Positions 56,929 to 64,000 of a DNA stretch of 64,000 bases are shown one piece after another (position 1 is the first letter of the stretch; every line of letters begins with the position of its first letter). Origin of the DNA: Xanthobacter sp. NM-59 (GTDB lineage Bacteria > Pseudomonadota > Alphaproteobacteria > Rhizobiales > Xanthobacteraceae); assembly GCF_021401125.1 (NCBI RefSeq), contig NZ_JACBFQ010000002.1:483501-547500 (forward strand). Reading direction: 5' to 3'. A model generated the notes under the pieces. That model saw only the letters and a program-made list of their open reading frames with translations. It was not told the DNA's origin and did no database searches. The position numbers were made by a program, and so were the translations under genes.

Positions 56929-56981
56929 CGACGCATTTTCTTCACGTCGGCCGGTATCCACTTCGCTTGAAAACGCTTTAG
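56929..56981 (-). repeat. Copy of the dispersed palindrome before yejB
   Basis: On the minus strand it reads CTAAAGCGTTTTCAAGCGAA, then GTGGATACCGGC, then GTGAAGAAAATGCG. It lies between the binding-protein genes and the permease genes, ending 32 bp before the yejB start. Confidence 0.72.
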
Positions 56982-57012
56982 TCTGCGCCGCCAGTCCGGA
57001 TCGGGAGACGCG

Positions 57013-58128
57013 ATGCTCGCTTACATCATCCGCCGCATTGCCCTCATGGTGCCAACCATGCTCGGCATCATGCTGGTGTCGTTCGTGGTCGTTCAGTTCG
57101 CGCCTGGCGGGCCGGTGGAACGGGTGATCGCCCAGCTTACGGGCGACGACGTTTCCGCCACCTCCCGCGTGTCCGGCGGCGGGGGAGATTTCACCGGCGG
57201 CGCGGCTGCGGCCCAGGCGGCGGGCGCGGGCGATGCGATCGCCTCCAAATATCGCGGCGCCCAGGGGCTCGACCCCGCCTTCATTGCCCAGCTCGAAAAG
57301 CAGTTCGGCTTCGACAAGCCGCCCCACGAGCGCTTTTTCAAGATGATCAAGGATTACGCGACCTTTGATTTCGGCCGCTCCTATTTCCGCGACATCACGG
57401 TGCTCGACCTGATCGCGGAAAAGCTGCCCGTCTCCATCTCCCTCGGGCTGTGGATGACGCTGATCACCTATGCCATCTCCATTCCGCTGGGCATCGCCAA
57501 GGCCATGCGCGACGGCTCGCGCTTCGACATGTGGACCTCGGCGGTGGTGATCATCGGCTATGCCATCCCCTCCTTCCTGTTCGCTATCCTGCTCATCATC
57601 CTGTTCGCCGGCGGCTCGTTCTGGGACCTGTTCCCGCTCCGGGGGCTGACCTCAGAGAACTTCTGGCAGATGAGCTGGCCCGAGCGGATCGTGGATTATG
57701 CGTGGCACCTGGTGCTGCCCATCACCTCCATGGCGCTGGGCGCCTTCGCCACCATGACGCTGCTCACCAAGAATTCGTTCCTGGAAGAGATCCGCAAGCA
57801 ATATGTCACCACCGCCCGCATGAAGGGCCTCACTGAAAGCCGGGTGCTCTATGGGCATGTGTTCCGCAACGCCATGCTCATCGTCATCGCTGGCTTTCCG
57901 GGCGCGTTCATCTCGGCCTTCTTCACCGGATCGCTGCTGATCGAGACCATTTTCTCCCTGGACGGGCTCGGCCTTCTCTCGTTTGAAAGCGTGCTCAACC
58001 GGGATTATCCGGTGGTGTTCGCCACCCTCTACATTTTCTCGCTCGCCGGCCTCATCGTCGGCCTTGTCTCGGACCTCACCTACATGCTGGTCGATCCGCG
58101 CATCGACTTCGAGACGCGGGAGGTCTGA
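57013..58128 (+). CDS. yejB: Oligopeptide ABC transporter permease YejB
   Basis: A 371-residue inner-membrane permease. The N-terminus [20 protein letters not shown] begins the first helix, and a periplasmic loop (about 40-110) is enlarged by a Gly/Ala-rich insert (GGGGDFTGG). The last half has the EAA-type loop in [20 protein letters not shown]. It pairs with YejE, the next gene, three bases downstream. Confidence 0.95.
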   Translation: MLAYIIRRIALMVPTMLGIMLVSFVVVQFAPGGPVERVIAQLTGDDVSATSRVSGGGGDFTGGAAAAQAAGAGDAIASKYRGAQGLDPAFIAQLEKQFGFDKPPHERFFKMIKDYATFDFGRSYFRDITVLDLIAEKLPVSISLGLWMTLITYAISIPLGIAKAMRDGSRFDMWTSAVVIIGYAIPSFLFAILLIILFAGGSFWDLFPLRGLTSENFWQMSWPERIVDYAWHLVLPITSMALGAFATMTLLTKNSFLEEIRKQYVTTARMKGLTESRVLYGHVFRNAMLIVIAGFPGAFISAFFTGSLLIETIFSLDGLGLLSFESVLNRDYPVVFATLYIFSLAGLIVGLVSDLTYMLVDPRIDFETREV

Positions 58129-58131
58129 ACC

Positions 58132-59352
58132 ATGGAGAATGTGCCCCTGCTCCAGCCGGGCGAGCCCACCGACGTGCCCGCCGCCCGCGAGCTGCCCCAC
58201 GGCGCCCTGCCGCCACCCGGGGAGAACCCGCCCGGGCACAAGCCCCGGGGCCGCTTCGACCTCTCGCCGCTGAACCGGCGGCGGGTCGCCAATTTCCGTG
58301 CCAACGGGCGGGGCTATTGGTCGTTCCTCGTCTTCATGGTGCTGTTCGTGGTGTCGCTGGGCGCCGAGTTCATCGCCAACGACAAGCCCATCCTCGTCTC
58401 TTATGAGGGGCACTATTACGTGCCGGTGTTCCGCGCCTATCCGGAAACCACTTTCGGCGGGGATTTCGAGACCGACGCGGACTATCGCGACCCCTACCTT
58501 CAGAAGCTCATCGCGGAGAAGGGCGGCTGGATGGTGTGGCCGCCCATCCGCTATTCCTATTCCACCCACAATCTGGACCTGCCGACCCCGGCCCCCTCCC
58601 CGCCCACCTGGATGCTCACCGAGGACCAGTGCAAGACGGTGGCGGAGAAGAAGGGCGTTGCTGGCTGCGCGGGCCTGGAGTGGAACTGGCTGGGCACGGA
58701 CGACCAGGGCCGCGACGTGCTCGCCCGCCTCATCTATGGCTTCCGCATCTCGGTGCTGTTCGGCCTCACGCTCACCATCGTCTCTTCCGTGGTTGGTGTG
58801 GCCGCAGGCGCAGTGCAGGGCTATTTCGGCGGCTGGGTGGACTTGCTGTTCCAGCGCTTCATCGAGATCTGGACGGCCATTCCCTCGCTTTACCTGCTGC
58901 TCATCATCTCCTCGGTGCTGGTGCCGGGCTTCTGGGTGCTCCTGGGCATCCTGCTCCTGTTTTCCTGGGTGTCACTGGTGGGGCTGGTGCGGGCGGAATT
59001 CCTGCGGGCACGCAATTTCGAATATGTACAGGCGGCGCGCGCCCTGGGGGTGGGCAACTTCACGCTCATGACCCGGCACATCCTGCCCAATGCCATGGTG
59101 GCCACCCTCACCATGCTGCCCTTCATCCTCTCCTCGTCCGTGATGACGCTCACCGCCCTGGACTTCCTGGGCTTCGGCCTGCCGCCGGGCTCGCCCTCGC
59201 TGGGTGAATTGCTCTCCCAGGGCAAGAACAACATCCAGGCGCCGTGGCTGGGCCTCACCGGCTTCTTCACCGTGGCGGTGATGCTGAGCCTGCTCATCTT
59301 CACCGGCGAGGCGGTGCGCGACGCCTTCGACCCTCGCAAGACCTTCGCGTGA
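58132..59352 (+). CDS. yejE: Oligopeptide ABC transporter permease YejE
   Basis: A 406-residue permease. A long Pro-rich cytoplasmic extension (about residues 1-45) precedes the first helix. A characteristic large periplasmic loop (VSYEGHYYVPVFRAYPETTF) follows, then GTDDQGRDVLARLIYGFRIS and the EAA loop in AARALGVGNFTLMTRHILPN. It forms the translocation pathway with YejB. Confidence 0.95.
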   Translation: MENVPLLQPGEPTDVPAARELPHGALPPPGENPPGHKPRGRFDLSPLNRRRVANFRANGRGYWSFLVFMVLFVVSLGAEFIANDKPILVSYEGHYYVPVFRAYPETTFGGDFETDADYRDPYLQKLIAEKGGWMVWPPIRYSYSTHNLDLPTPAPSPPTWMLTEDQCKTVAEKKGVAGCAGLEWNWLGTDDQGRDVLARLIYGFRISVLFGLTLTIVSSVVGVAAGAVQGYFGGWVDLLFQRFIEIWTAIPSLYLLLIISSVLVPGFWVLLGILLLFSWVSLVGLVRAEFLRARNFEYVQAARALGVGNFTLMTRHILPNAMVATLTMLPFILSSSVMTLTALDFLGFGLPPGSPSLGELLSQGKNNIQAPWLGLTGFFTVAVMLSLLIFTGEAVRDAFDPRKTFA

Positions 59353-59368
59353 GAAAGGAGAGCGCAAG

Positions 59369-60997
59369 ATGACGGCCCCCCTCCTTTCCATCCGCGACCT
59401 ATCGGTCGCCTTCCGCCGCGAGGGTTCGGAAACGCTCGCGGTGAAGCACGTCTCGTTCGACATCACCAAGGGCGAGACCCTGGCTCTGGTGGGCGAGAGC
59501 GGCTCCGGCAAGTCGGTCACCGCGCTTTCGATCCTGAAGCTGCTGAACTATCCCGCCGCGCGCCACCCCTCCGGCGAGATCCTGTTCGAGGGGCGTGATC
59601 TGCTCACCGTCTCCGAGCGGGAGCTGAGAGGCGTGCGGGGCAACAAGATCACCATGGTGTTCCAGGAGCCCATGAGCTCCCTGAACCCGCTCCACACCAT
59701 CGAGCGGCAGGTGGGCGAGATGCTCATCCTGCACCGGGGCCTTTCCGCGAACGCCGCCCGCGCGCGCACCCTGGAGCTGCTCGCCGAAGTGGGCATTCCC
59801 GATCCCGCCTCGCGGCTTTCAGCCTATCCGCACCAGCTGTCGGGCGGCCAGCGCCAGCGCGTGATGATCGCCATGGCCCTCGCCAACGAGCCGGACCTGC
59901 TCATCGCCGACGAGCCCACGACCGCCCTCGACGTGACGGTGCAGGCGCAGATCCTCAAGCTTTTGAAGGATCTTCAGAAGCGGCTTGGAATGGCGATGCT
60001 GTTCATCACCCACGACCTCAACATCGTGCGCAAGATCGCCGATCGGGTGTGCGTGATGCAGCATGGCGAGATCGTGGAACAGGGCGGCGCCGAAGAGACC
60101 TTCCTGAACCCGCGCCATCCCTACACCCAGGCCCTCTTGAAGGCCGAGCCCAAGCCCGATCCCGCCCCGGTGGCACAGGACGCACCCGTGGTGGTGGAGG
60201 CGGAGAACCTCAAGGTCTATTTCCCCATCAAGCGCGGCATCTTCCGCAAGACGGTGGGCCATGTGAAGGCGGTGGACGGGGTCTCCATCTCCATCCGCCG
60301 GGGAGAGACCCTGGGCGTGGTGGGTGAATCGGGCTCCGGCAAGACCACTCTGGGCCTGGCGCTGCTGCGCCTCATCTCCTCCGCCGGGCCCGTGACCTTC
60401 CTCGGCAAGCGCATTGACGGGCTGGGCTTCAAGGAGCTGCGCCCGCTGCGGGCCGACATGCAGATCGTGTTTCAGGACCCGTTCGGCTCCCTTTCCCCGC
60501 GCATGTCGGTGGGAGAGATCGTGGAAGAAGGCCTGCTGGTGCACCAGCGCAGCCTTTCCGCCGAAGCGCGCGAACAGCGCGTCATCGCCGCCTTGGCCGA
60601 TGTGGGGCTCGATCCCGGAACACGACACCGCTATCCGCACGAATTTTCCGGCGGCCAGCGCCAGCGCATCTCCATCGCCCGCGCCATGGCGCTGGAGCCC
60701 TCCTTCGTGGTGCTGGACGAGCCCACCAGCGCCCTCGACATGATCGTTCAGGCGCAGATCGTGGAGCTGCTCCGCGCCCTGCAGAGGAAGCGCGACCTCA
60801 CCTTCATGTTCATCTCCCACGACCTGCGCGTGGTGTCGGCCCTGGCGAGCCGCATCCTGGTCATGCGCAACGGCCAGATGGTGGAGGAAGGCCCGGCCCG
60901 CGCCGTGTTCGAAACCCCGCGCGAGGACTATACGCGCGCTCTGTTCGCCGCCGCCTTCTCCCTGGAAAGCGCCGGCGGCGAGGTGGTGAGGCAATGA
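59369..60997 (+). CDS. yejF: Oligopeptide ABC transporter ATP-binding protein YejF (fused double ATPase)
   Basis: A 542-residue protein with two complete ABC domains. Domain 1: Walker [11 protein letters not shown] (about 38), signature [10 protein letters not shown], Walker [14 protein letters not shown]. Domain 2 (from about 275): Walker [15 protein letters not shown], signature [15 protein letters not shown], Walker [14 protein letters not shown]. Each has a downstream H-loop (ITHDL, ISHDL). A C-terminal oligopeptide-transporter extension follows each domain. It overlaps the following Nudix gene by four bases. Confidence 0.97.
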   Translation: MTAPLLSIRDLSVAFRREGSETLAVKHVSFDITKGETLALVGESGSGKSVTALSILKLLNYPAARHPSGEILFEGRDLLTVSERELRGVRGNKITMVFQEPMSSLNPLHTIERQVGEMLILHRGLSANAARARTLELLAEVGIPDPASRLSAYPHQLSGGQRQRVMIAMALANEPDLLIADEPTTALDVTVQAQILKLLKDLQKRLGMAMLFITHDLNIVRKIADRVCVMQHGEIVEQGGAEETFLNPRHPYTQALLKAEPKPDPAPVAQDAPVVVEAENLKVYFPIKRGIFRKTVGHVKAVDGVSISIRRGETLGVVGESGSGKTTLGLALLRLISSAGPVTFLGKRIDGLGFKELRPLRADMQIVFQDPFGSLSPRMSVGEIVEEGLLVHQRSLSAEAREQRVIAALADVGLDPGTRHRYPHEFSGGQRQRISIARAMALEPSFVVLDEPTSALDMIVQAQIVELLRALQRKRDLTFMFISHDLRVVSALASRILVMRNGQMVEEGPARAVFETPREDYTRALFAAAFSLESAGGEVVRQ

Positions 60998-61632
60998 GCA
61001 AGATGGACAAGCCGCCCCTGCCCGGCGATGGCCCCGCCGACGTGGATGTGCAGGGCCCCACTTTGATCGCCCCCGGCTATCGCCCCTATGAGCGCTATGT
61101 GGCGCGCCTTCTTGAGGCGGATGGCAGCGTCATCACCCAGACCCGCGATATCCTGCGCGGCGGCCGGGTGGTGGGGGTGCTCGCTTTTGATCCGGCGCGC
61201 GACCAGGTGGTGCTGGTACGTCAGTTCCGGTTGCCAGCCTATCTCGCACTTGGGCGGGAGCGGAGCGATCTGGTGGAGATCGTCGCCGGCGGCGTCGAGG
61301 CCGGCGAGGCGGACGAGGCGGCCGCGCGCCGCGAATGCGTGGAAGAGACCGGCCTGGCGCCGGGCCGCATGGTGCCCCTCATGCGGCTGCTGCCCACCCC
61401 CGGCATCACCGACGAGCAGGCCACCTTGTTCCTGGCGCAGGTGGACGCGAGCCGCCTGCCGGAGCGGGCCGGCCTTGCGGAAGAGGACGAGGTCATTCGC
61501 CCGCTCGCACTATCGGTGGACGACGCCCTAGACATGCTGTCCGCCGGCCGCTGCGCCAATGGCTATCTCATCATCGCGCTGCAATGGCTCGCGCTCAACC
61601 GGGGCCGGCTGCCGGGGCTGCTGGCGGCGTGA
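60994..61632 (+). CDS. Nudix hydrolase (ADP-ribose pyrophosphatase type)
   Basis: A 212-residue Nudix protein of the ADP-ribose/nucleoside-diphosphate-sugar pyrophosphatase group. The Nudix box is GGVEAGEADEAAARRECVEE followed by TGL (about residues 97-119), and PTPGITDEQATLFLAQVD is typical of ADP-ribose pyrophosphatases. It is translationally coupled to yejF (ATGA overlap), an unusual partner for a peptide transporter. Confidence 0.92.
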   Translation: MSKMDKPPLPGDGPADVDVQGPTLIAPGYRPYERYVARLLEADGSVITQTRDILRGGRVVGVLAFDPARDQVVLVRQFRLPAYLALGRERSDLVEIVAGGVEAGEADEAAARRECVEETGLAPGRMVPLMRLLPTPGITDEQATLFLAQVDASRLPERAGLAEEDEVIRPLALSVDDALDMLSAGRCANGYLIIALQWLALNRGRLPGLLAA

Positions 61633-61944
61633 TGGCGGAACAGCCCCCTGTTTTCAGGGGGTCCAAGAGCGGTTCCACGCCCGATCGACCTTAAGAAACA
61701 AGGCTTGGCCAGGACGGCATCCGGCTCGCCGCTCTTCGGCTTGCGGAAGGGGGCTGAACGGTCTTCGCGCCACGTAGGAAATGCGCGGCAGGAGGGCATA
61801 GAGCGCTTTGGGCCTTCCCGCTTTGTACTGCGGCACCCCTCATTTCACACGCGTGCCCCTCACCAGCCTACTCCCTCCGTGGGAGCGGGAACCGCGGAGA
61901 GACATGCTTTCCGACGCGCGGACCGGCCTCGCCCTTTCACGACA
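61633..61944. other. Intergenic region with a perfect hairpin between the Nudix and creatininase genes
   Basis: CCCCCTG-TTTT-CAGGGGG at 61644-61661 is a perfect 7-bp hairpin 12 bp after the Nudix stop, probably its terminator despite lacking a T-run. No gene is seen in the rest of these 312 bp. Confidence 0.5.
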
Positions 61945-62739
61945 TCACGCCCCTCCGCCGAGCCGGGCAAGATCGAACGCGGCCACGTCCTGCAGCAGCT
62001 CCACGAAGGCATGGGCGCCGAACTCGGCCGCGGCCTCGCCCTTCTCCGCCGTGGCGCCGCGGGCATCACCCATGGCGCCGGCGGCGCTCAGATCCTCGCT
62101 GAGCCAGGCGAAGCCGACGGGATGGTTGGCGCGCAGGCGCTTGAAGGCGCTCTCCATGTCCACCGAATAGGGCACGAAATCGGCCGCCTGGCCCATGTCC
62201 ACCAGCTCTGGCCGGAAGGCCAGCATGAGGGAGGTTTCCACCTCCCCGCCATGGATGCCATGGGCCCGCTCATGATCCGCGAACAGCCCCGGCGGATAGC
62301 CGAACCGGTGCATGGAGGACATGGCGACCAGCATTCCATGATCCAGCCGCAGTGTGCGGGCCACCAGATCAATCACCGGCACATTGCCGCCGTGGGTGTT
62401 CATGAGCACCAGCCGGCGCACGCCCGCGCGGGCAAGACAGGCCCCCAGCTCCACCCAAGCGGTGATGGCGGTGGCCGGTGACAGGGTCAGCGTGCCGGCA
62501 AAGGTCTGGTGCTCATCGGATTTGCCGACCGCCTGCACCGGCAGCACGACCACGTCCAGCGCGTCCGGCACCAGTGGCGCGATGCGGGCCAGATAGCCCT
62601 CCGCGATAAAAAGATCCGTCCCGAGGGGCAGATGCGGGCCATGCTGCTCCACCGCCGCCACCGGCAGCACCGCGACGAGGCGCGATTTGTCGAGGGCCGC
62701 AATGGCAGGCGAGGACAGTTCCGACCATCTCAAGAACAC
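61945..62739 (-). CDS. Creatininase family protein
   Basis: A 264-residue metal-dependent amidohydrolase-like enzyme. Metal ligands are visible in AVEQHGPHLPLGTD (Glu, His and Asp), MNTHGGN and HGGEVETSLML (Glu). The family includes creatinine amidohydrolase, mycofactocin protein MftE and FAPy deformylase; the substrate here is unassigned. GTG 62739 is chosen because GGGAG lies 8 bases upstream and it starts VFLRWSELSSP, while the open frame further upstream is low complexity. Confidence 0.9.
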   Translation of the reverse strand: MFLRWSELSSPAIAALDKSRLVAVLPVAAVEQHGPHLPLGTDLFIAEGYLARIAPLVPDALDVVVLPVQAVGKSDEHQTFAGTLTLSPATAITAWVELGACLARAGVRRLVLMNTHGGNVPVIDLVARTLRLDHGMLVAMSSMHRFGYPPGLFADHERAHGIHGGEVETSLMLAFRPELVDMGQAADFVPYSVDMESAFKRLRANHPVGFAWLSEDLSAAGAMGDARGATAEKGEAAAEFGAHAFVELLQDVAAFDLARLGGGA

Positions 62740-62848
62740 GTGCGACGCTCCCGGCGGGCGCTGCCCGCTCCCCTTCCCCAGCGACCACAGCGGCAGCGAC
62801 CACAGCCGGCGGGCACCCGCACGCATCCAACCGCCACGGCGGCGGACA

Positions 62849-63628
62849 TCAATGCTTGCGGCGCTCCGTGGCGAGGTCGTCCATCAGGCTTTCGATGCGC
62901 TCGGCGTTCGAGCCGAGATCGCGCATTCCGTACCTTGATGCCGAGCGCATATCCACCCGCGCGCCCTTGGGCGTGGGCCGGATGCGGATCACCACATCAT
63001 TTCGATAGCCCATGACGCGGGAGACAGCCACGGCCTCAATCCGCCCATCGCGCTGGGTGCCGCGCGGGGGGGCCGCATCTAGAATGTGCCAGCCGCGCTT
63101 CTGCACCAGGGTCAGCACAGCATTGAACGCCTCTTCGGGCGTTGCGCTGAGATCAACGGGCTTGATGCCGGGATAGCCCATACGCTGCGCATTCGCCGCC
63201 AGGGCGTCCGGCGCGGAATGGCCATTGGCCTCCCGCGGGCTGGCGAGCAGCAGAGCGTGGAAGTGTGGCGGATCCTCGAGATCGGTGGAGATGTCCGCGA
63301 GCTCGGGCAGCATCATGCCGCGGGCAATGACCACGGCTGGCGCCGACAACACGACAACCGCGAGCGCAACCGCAGCCATGGCCCGGCCAATGCCGACCCA
63401 TCCGCTCTCCCAGGTGATAAAGAAGGCTACCGCCCCCAGCAGGCCGCCCAGGGCCGCCACCGCTAGGCCCGCGGCGAACGCCACCGTTGCCAGCGTGAAA
63501 TCCAGAATGCCGAGCCGATACAGCAGGATCGACAGCACCAGAACCGGCACCGCGAACAAAGCGAGGCGGAAGCTCCACCGGGCCGTGGGCGACACCCGCT
63601 CTTCAATGTACAGACGACGCCTGATCAT
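62849..63628 (-). CDS. DUF1499 domain membrane protein
   Basis: A 259-residue protein with three hydrophobic segments in its N-terminal half (about 19-38, 43-70 and 78-102), followed by a DUF1499 domain (about 140-255) containing AFNAVLTLVQKRGWHI, then VDMRSASRYGMRDLGSNAER, the diagnostic end motif. The domain is of unknown function. It lies 109 bp from the creatininase gene on the same strand. Confidence 0.88.
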   Translation of the reverse strand: MIRRRLYIEERVSPTARWSFRLALFAVPVLVLSILLYRLGILDFTLATVAFAAGLAVAALGGLLGAVAFFITWESGWVGIGRAMAAVALAVVVLSAPAVVIARGMMLPELADISTDLEDPPHFHALLLASPREANGHSAPDALAANAQRMGYPGIKPVDLSATPEEAFNAVLTLVQKRGWHILDAAPPRGTQRDGRIEAVAVSRVMGYRNDVVIRIRPTPKGARVDMRSASRYGMRDLGSNAERIESLMDDLATERRKH

Positions 63629-63781
63629 TCGCTTTGGTCATCCGCCCGCCACGGCCCCTTCACCCCTGACATGAAGGAGCCAGGCCTCATTGGCAAGGGC
63701 CCGGCATCAGAACGCGCTCCGAATCATCACGCGGCCCCCCGCACCTCCACGGTGATGCGCCGGTGCTGAAGGGCTTTGCCT

Positions 63782-64000
63782 TCAGTGTCCCGCGCCGGCG
63801 AAAAGCACGTCAGGAAGGTCGTCCACGCTCTCGACCACAAGATCCGCGGCATCCGCGAGGTGCCCCACCGGAGCCGGTCCGCTACGCACAAGGATGAAGC
63901 GCGCCCCCGCGGCGCGGGCGGCATCGAGATCATGCGCGGTGTCACCAACCACAGCCGTTCGCTCCGGGGCTACCCCCGCCGCGGCCGCTCCCGCAAGCAC
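63782..64000 (-). CDS. HAD superfamily hydrolase (3' part, runs off the right edge)
   Basis: Seventy-two C-terminal codons plus the stop are present. GVAPERTAVVGDTAHDLDAA carries the HAD motif IV, with the GDTxxD that binds Mg2+, and ARAAGARFILVRSG follows as in phosphoglycolate-phosphatase-like members. The nucleophile Asp is beyond the window. Substrate cannot be assigned. Confidence 0.88.
   Translation of the reverse strand: MLAGAAAAGVAPERTAVVGDTAHDLDAARAAGARFILVRSGPAPVGHLADAADLVVESVDDLPDVLFAGAGH

Noticed and set aside
54706..57327. An 873-codon minus-strand open frame
   Set aside because: It is antisense to the second binding protein and yejB and shows no protein features.

Overview
The window is a GC-rich chromosomal segment (about two thirds G+C by eye) densely packed with housekeeping and central-metabolism genes. 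It fits an alphaproteobacterium of the order Hyphomicrobiales (Rhizobiales), probably Xanthobacteraceae (Xanthobacter, Ancylobacter or Azorhizobium type). The pointers are a membrane-anchored CycM-type cytochrome c, an IalB-family protein, a chorismate mutase-hisC-tyrA operon, a YejABEF oligopeptide transporter with two binding proteins, a split ACAD10/11-type pair, and six copies of an intergenic palindromic repeat of a kind I associate with Rhizobiales. The genus is inference.

Layout. 1-3.5 kb: 5' end of a pirin gene (minus), a TM2-domain protein, typA/bipA and a two-TM potassium channel. 3.6-9.6 kb: a fatty-acid/short-chain acyl-CoA block (acyl-CoA dehydrogenase, phosphotransferase-like partner, 3-hydroxyacyl-CoA dehydrogenase, thiolase) ending with a TetR regulator. 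A near-identical palindrome precedes both the dehydrogenase operon and tetR. 9.8-14 kb: a secreted ricin-type lectin, a membrane-anchored di-heme cytochrome and succinyl-CoA:3-ketoacid CoA-transferase (scoAB). 14.4-19.5 kb: leuA with a leader peptide and attenuator-like hairpins, then tyrA, hisC and chorismate mutase. 19.6-31 kb: a membrane protein, a VOC protein, rlmN, ialB, a quinone oxidoreductase, a DUF1232 protein, thpR, a GyrI-like exported protein, the dapF-mtaB-ftsY operon and a DinB protein. 31.6-37 kb: a large repetitive exported protein, aqpZ and purMN. 37.5-38.1 kb: a decayed IS5-type relic, the only mobile element seen. 38.3-46.7 kb: a molybdopterin oxidoreductase, TerC, ndk, three tandem MaoC-fold genes, ychF, pth, rplY and a tiny lipoprotein. 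47-52.6 kb: universal stress protein, nudC, a purine-type permease with a GHKL-like tail, pheA and cycM. 53-61.6 kb: a Yej-type peptide ABC transporter operon ending in a Nudix hydrolase. 61.9-64 kb: a creatininase-family protein, a DUF1499 protein and the 3' part of a HAD phosphatase.

How the genes fit together. Acyl-CoA oxidation, thiolase and CoA-transferase supply acetyl-CoA and acetoacetate metabolism and probably connect with PHB turnover. Chorismate mutase, HisC, TyrA and PheA cover the late steps of tyrosine and phenylalanine synthesis. PurM and PurN are consecutive purine enzymes. RplY, Pth and YchF are translation-associated.

I found no tRNA, rRNA, CRISPR array, prophage or defence island. 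The unusual signals are mostly regulatory or repeat-based: a 14-bp tandem repeat that makes a chain of overlapping mini-ORFs at the pirin start, the leuA leader, the shared TetR-type operator, the dispersed palindrome family, a 13-bp tandem repeat abutting the rplY stop codon, and the permease-GHKL fusion.
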